15,142 nucleotides of DNA from Candidatus Obscuribacterales bacterium (GTDB lineage: Bacteria; Cyanobacteriota; Vampirovibrionia; Obscuribacterales; Obscuribacteraceae), in contig JAKFVJ010000025.1 in NCBI GenBank assembly GCA_021732245.1, forward strand, positions 1-15,142. The letters are read 5' to 3'. Positions 14,845 through 15,142 of this stretch are shown in pieces (position 1 is the stretch's first letter; each line of letters starts with the position of its first letter). The translations under genes and the position numbers were made by a program. The notes under the pieces were generated by a model. The model saw only the letters and a program-made list of their open reading frames with translations. It made no database searches and was not told the DNA's origin.

Positions 14845-15142
14845 ATGGACAAATACACACTTGTTGTCTTGTTTATGCAAGAAGATTTTGTTGCCGCAAA
14901 CAATCCGGAAACAATCAACAATGTTGAAAAGTTGATTCTGGAAGCGAAAGCAAACGGCAATGGAATTATTTTTGCCGAGTTGCCCTACGAAAGTCCAATA
15001 AAAGATGAAGGTTATGCGCCAACGCATAAGCGGCTCAAGGACCACGTTGTCACCTATGACAGGGGCAGACGAGTAGATGTCTACGATCGCTATGTCATAA
15101 GAGACATCTATTACATGTCGAGCGATGCATCTTGCATGGTCA
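14845..15142 (+). CDS. Isochorismatase-like (cysteine hydrolase fold) protein, partial, Asp-to-Phe at the first catalytic position
   Basis: The frame opens at ATG 14845 behind AGAGGAT and continues past the window edge, giving 99 residues so far. The start MDKYTLVVLFMQEDFV resembles the first strand of isochorismatase-like hydrolases, usually IDMQNDF. Phe10 stands where the catalytic Asp is expected, while the second Asp (14) is kept. Next comes a helix of Asn/Glu/Lys-rich sequence and the strand GNGIIFAELPY, as expected for this Rossmann-like fold. The region where the catalytic Lys would lie (about 65-85) shows no obvious candidate, and the Cys position is outside the window. It may be a non-enzymatic member, or another alpha/beta fold. 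It starts after a terminator, so it is probably a separate transcription unit or fed by read-through. Confidence 0.5.
   Translation, partial: MDKYTLVVLFMQEDFVAANNPETINNVEKLILEAKANGNGIIFAELPYESPIKDEGYAPTHKRLKDHVVTYDRGRRVDVYDRYVIRDIYYMSSDASCMV

Overview
The window is 15.1 kb of bacterial chromosome with mid-range GC by eye, strong AAGGAGG-type ribosome binding sites, compact same-strand gene runs and Rho-independent terminators. The lineage cannot be fixed from sequence alone. An uncultivated environmental lineage with glycogen metabolism (for example the non-photosynthetic relatives of cyanobacteria) is a low-confidence guess, based on a beta-amylase, a GH57/DUF3536 enzyme and a duplicated PrkA.

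Region 1 (1-3068, minus strand) is an alpha-glucan module. A cytoplasmic GH14 beta-amylase (1547-3013) is followed by a GH57 enzyme of the DUF3536 type that runs off the left edge (1-1468). Each start codon lies about 25 nt downstream of a terminator-like hairpin with a U run, which suggests premature termination or read-through control of both genes.

Region 2 (3069-4617) is mostly non-coding. It holds an inverted-repeat operator candidate, a 412 bp palindrome-bounded element (3516-3927) carrying one small GIY-YIG nuclease gene, a regular array of four GTTGTCATG 9-mers at 34-35 bp spacing, and two palindromes with the same GTTGTC core just before the next operon.

Region 3 (4618-14765, plus strand) is an extended stress or dormancy operon built on the conserved PrkA-YeaH-SpoVR triad. 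It contains two divergent tandem PrkA-like AAA+ proteins, a DUF444/YeaH VWA-domain protein, a long SpoVR/YcgB homologue, then an acidic-linker protein of unknown function and a cysteine-rich, probably zinc-binding, small protein. Two 128 bp palindromic elements sit inside this run, before yeaH and after spoVR. Their ends match those of the GIY-YIG element, with the same long-arm/short-arm polarity. A terminator ends the run at about 14820.

Region 4 (14845-end) starts a gene resembling the isochorismatase-like hydrolases but with the usual catalytic Asp replaced by Phe.

The observation most worth following up is that the GIY-YIG gene appears to be the coding version of a palindromic repeat family whose short, gene-less copies lie inside the prkA-spoVR operon. 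That would be a REPIN/RAYT-like arrangement using a GIY-YIG nuclease instead of a tyrosine transposase.
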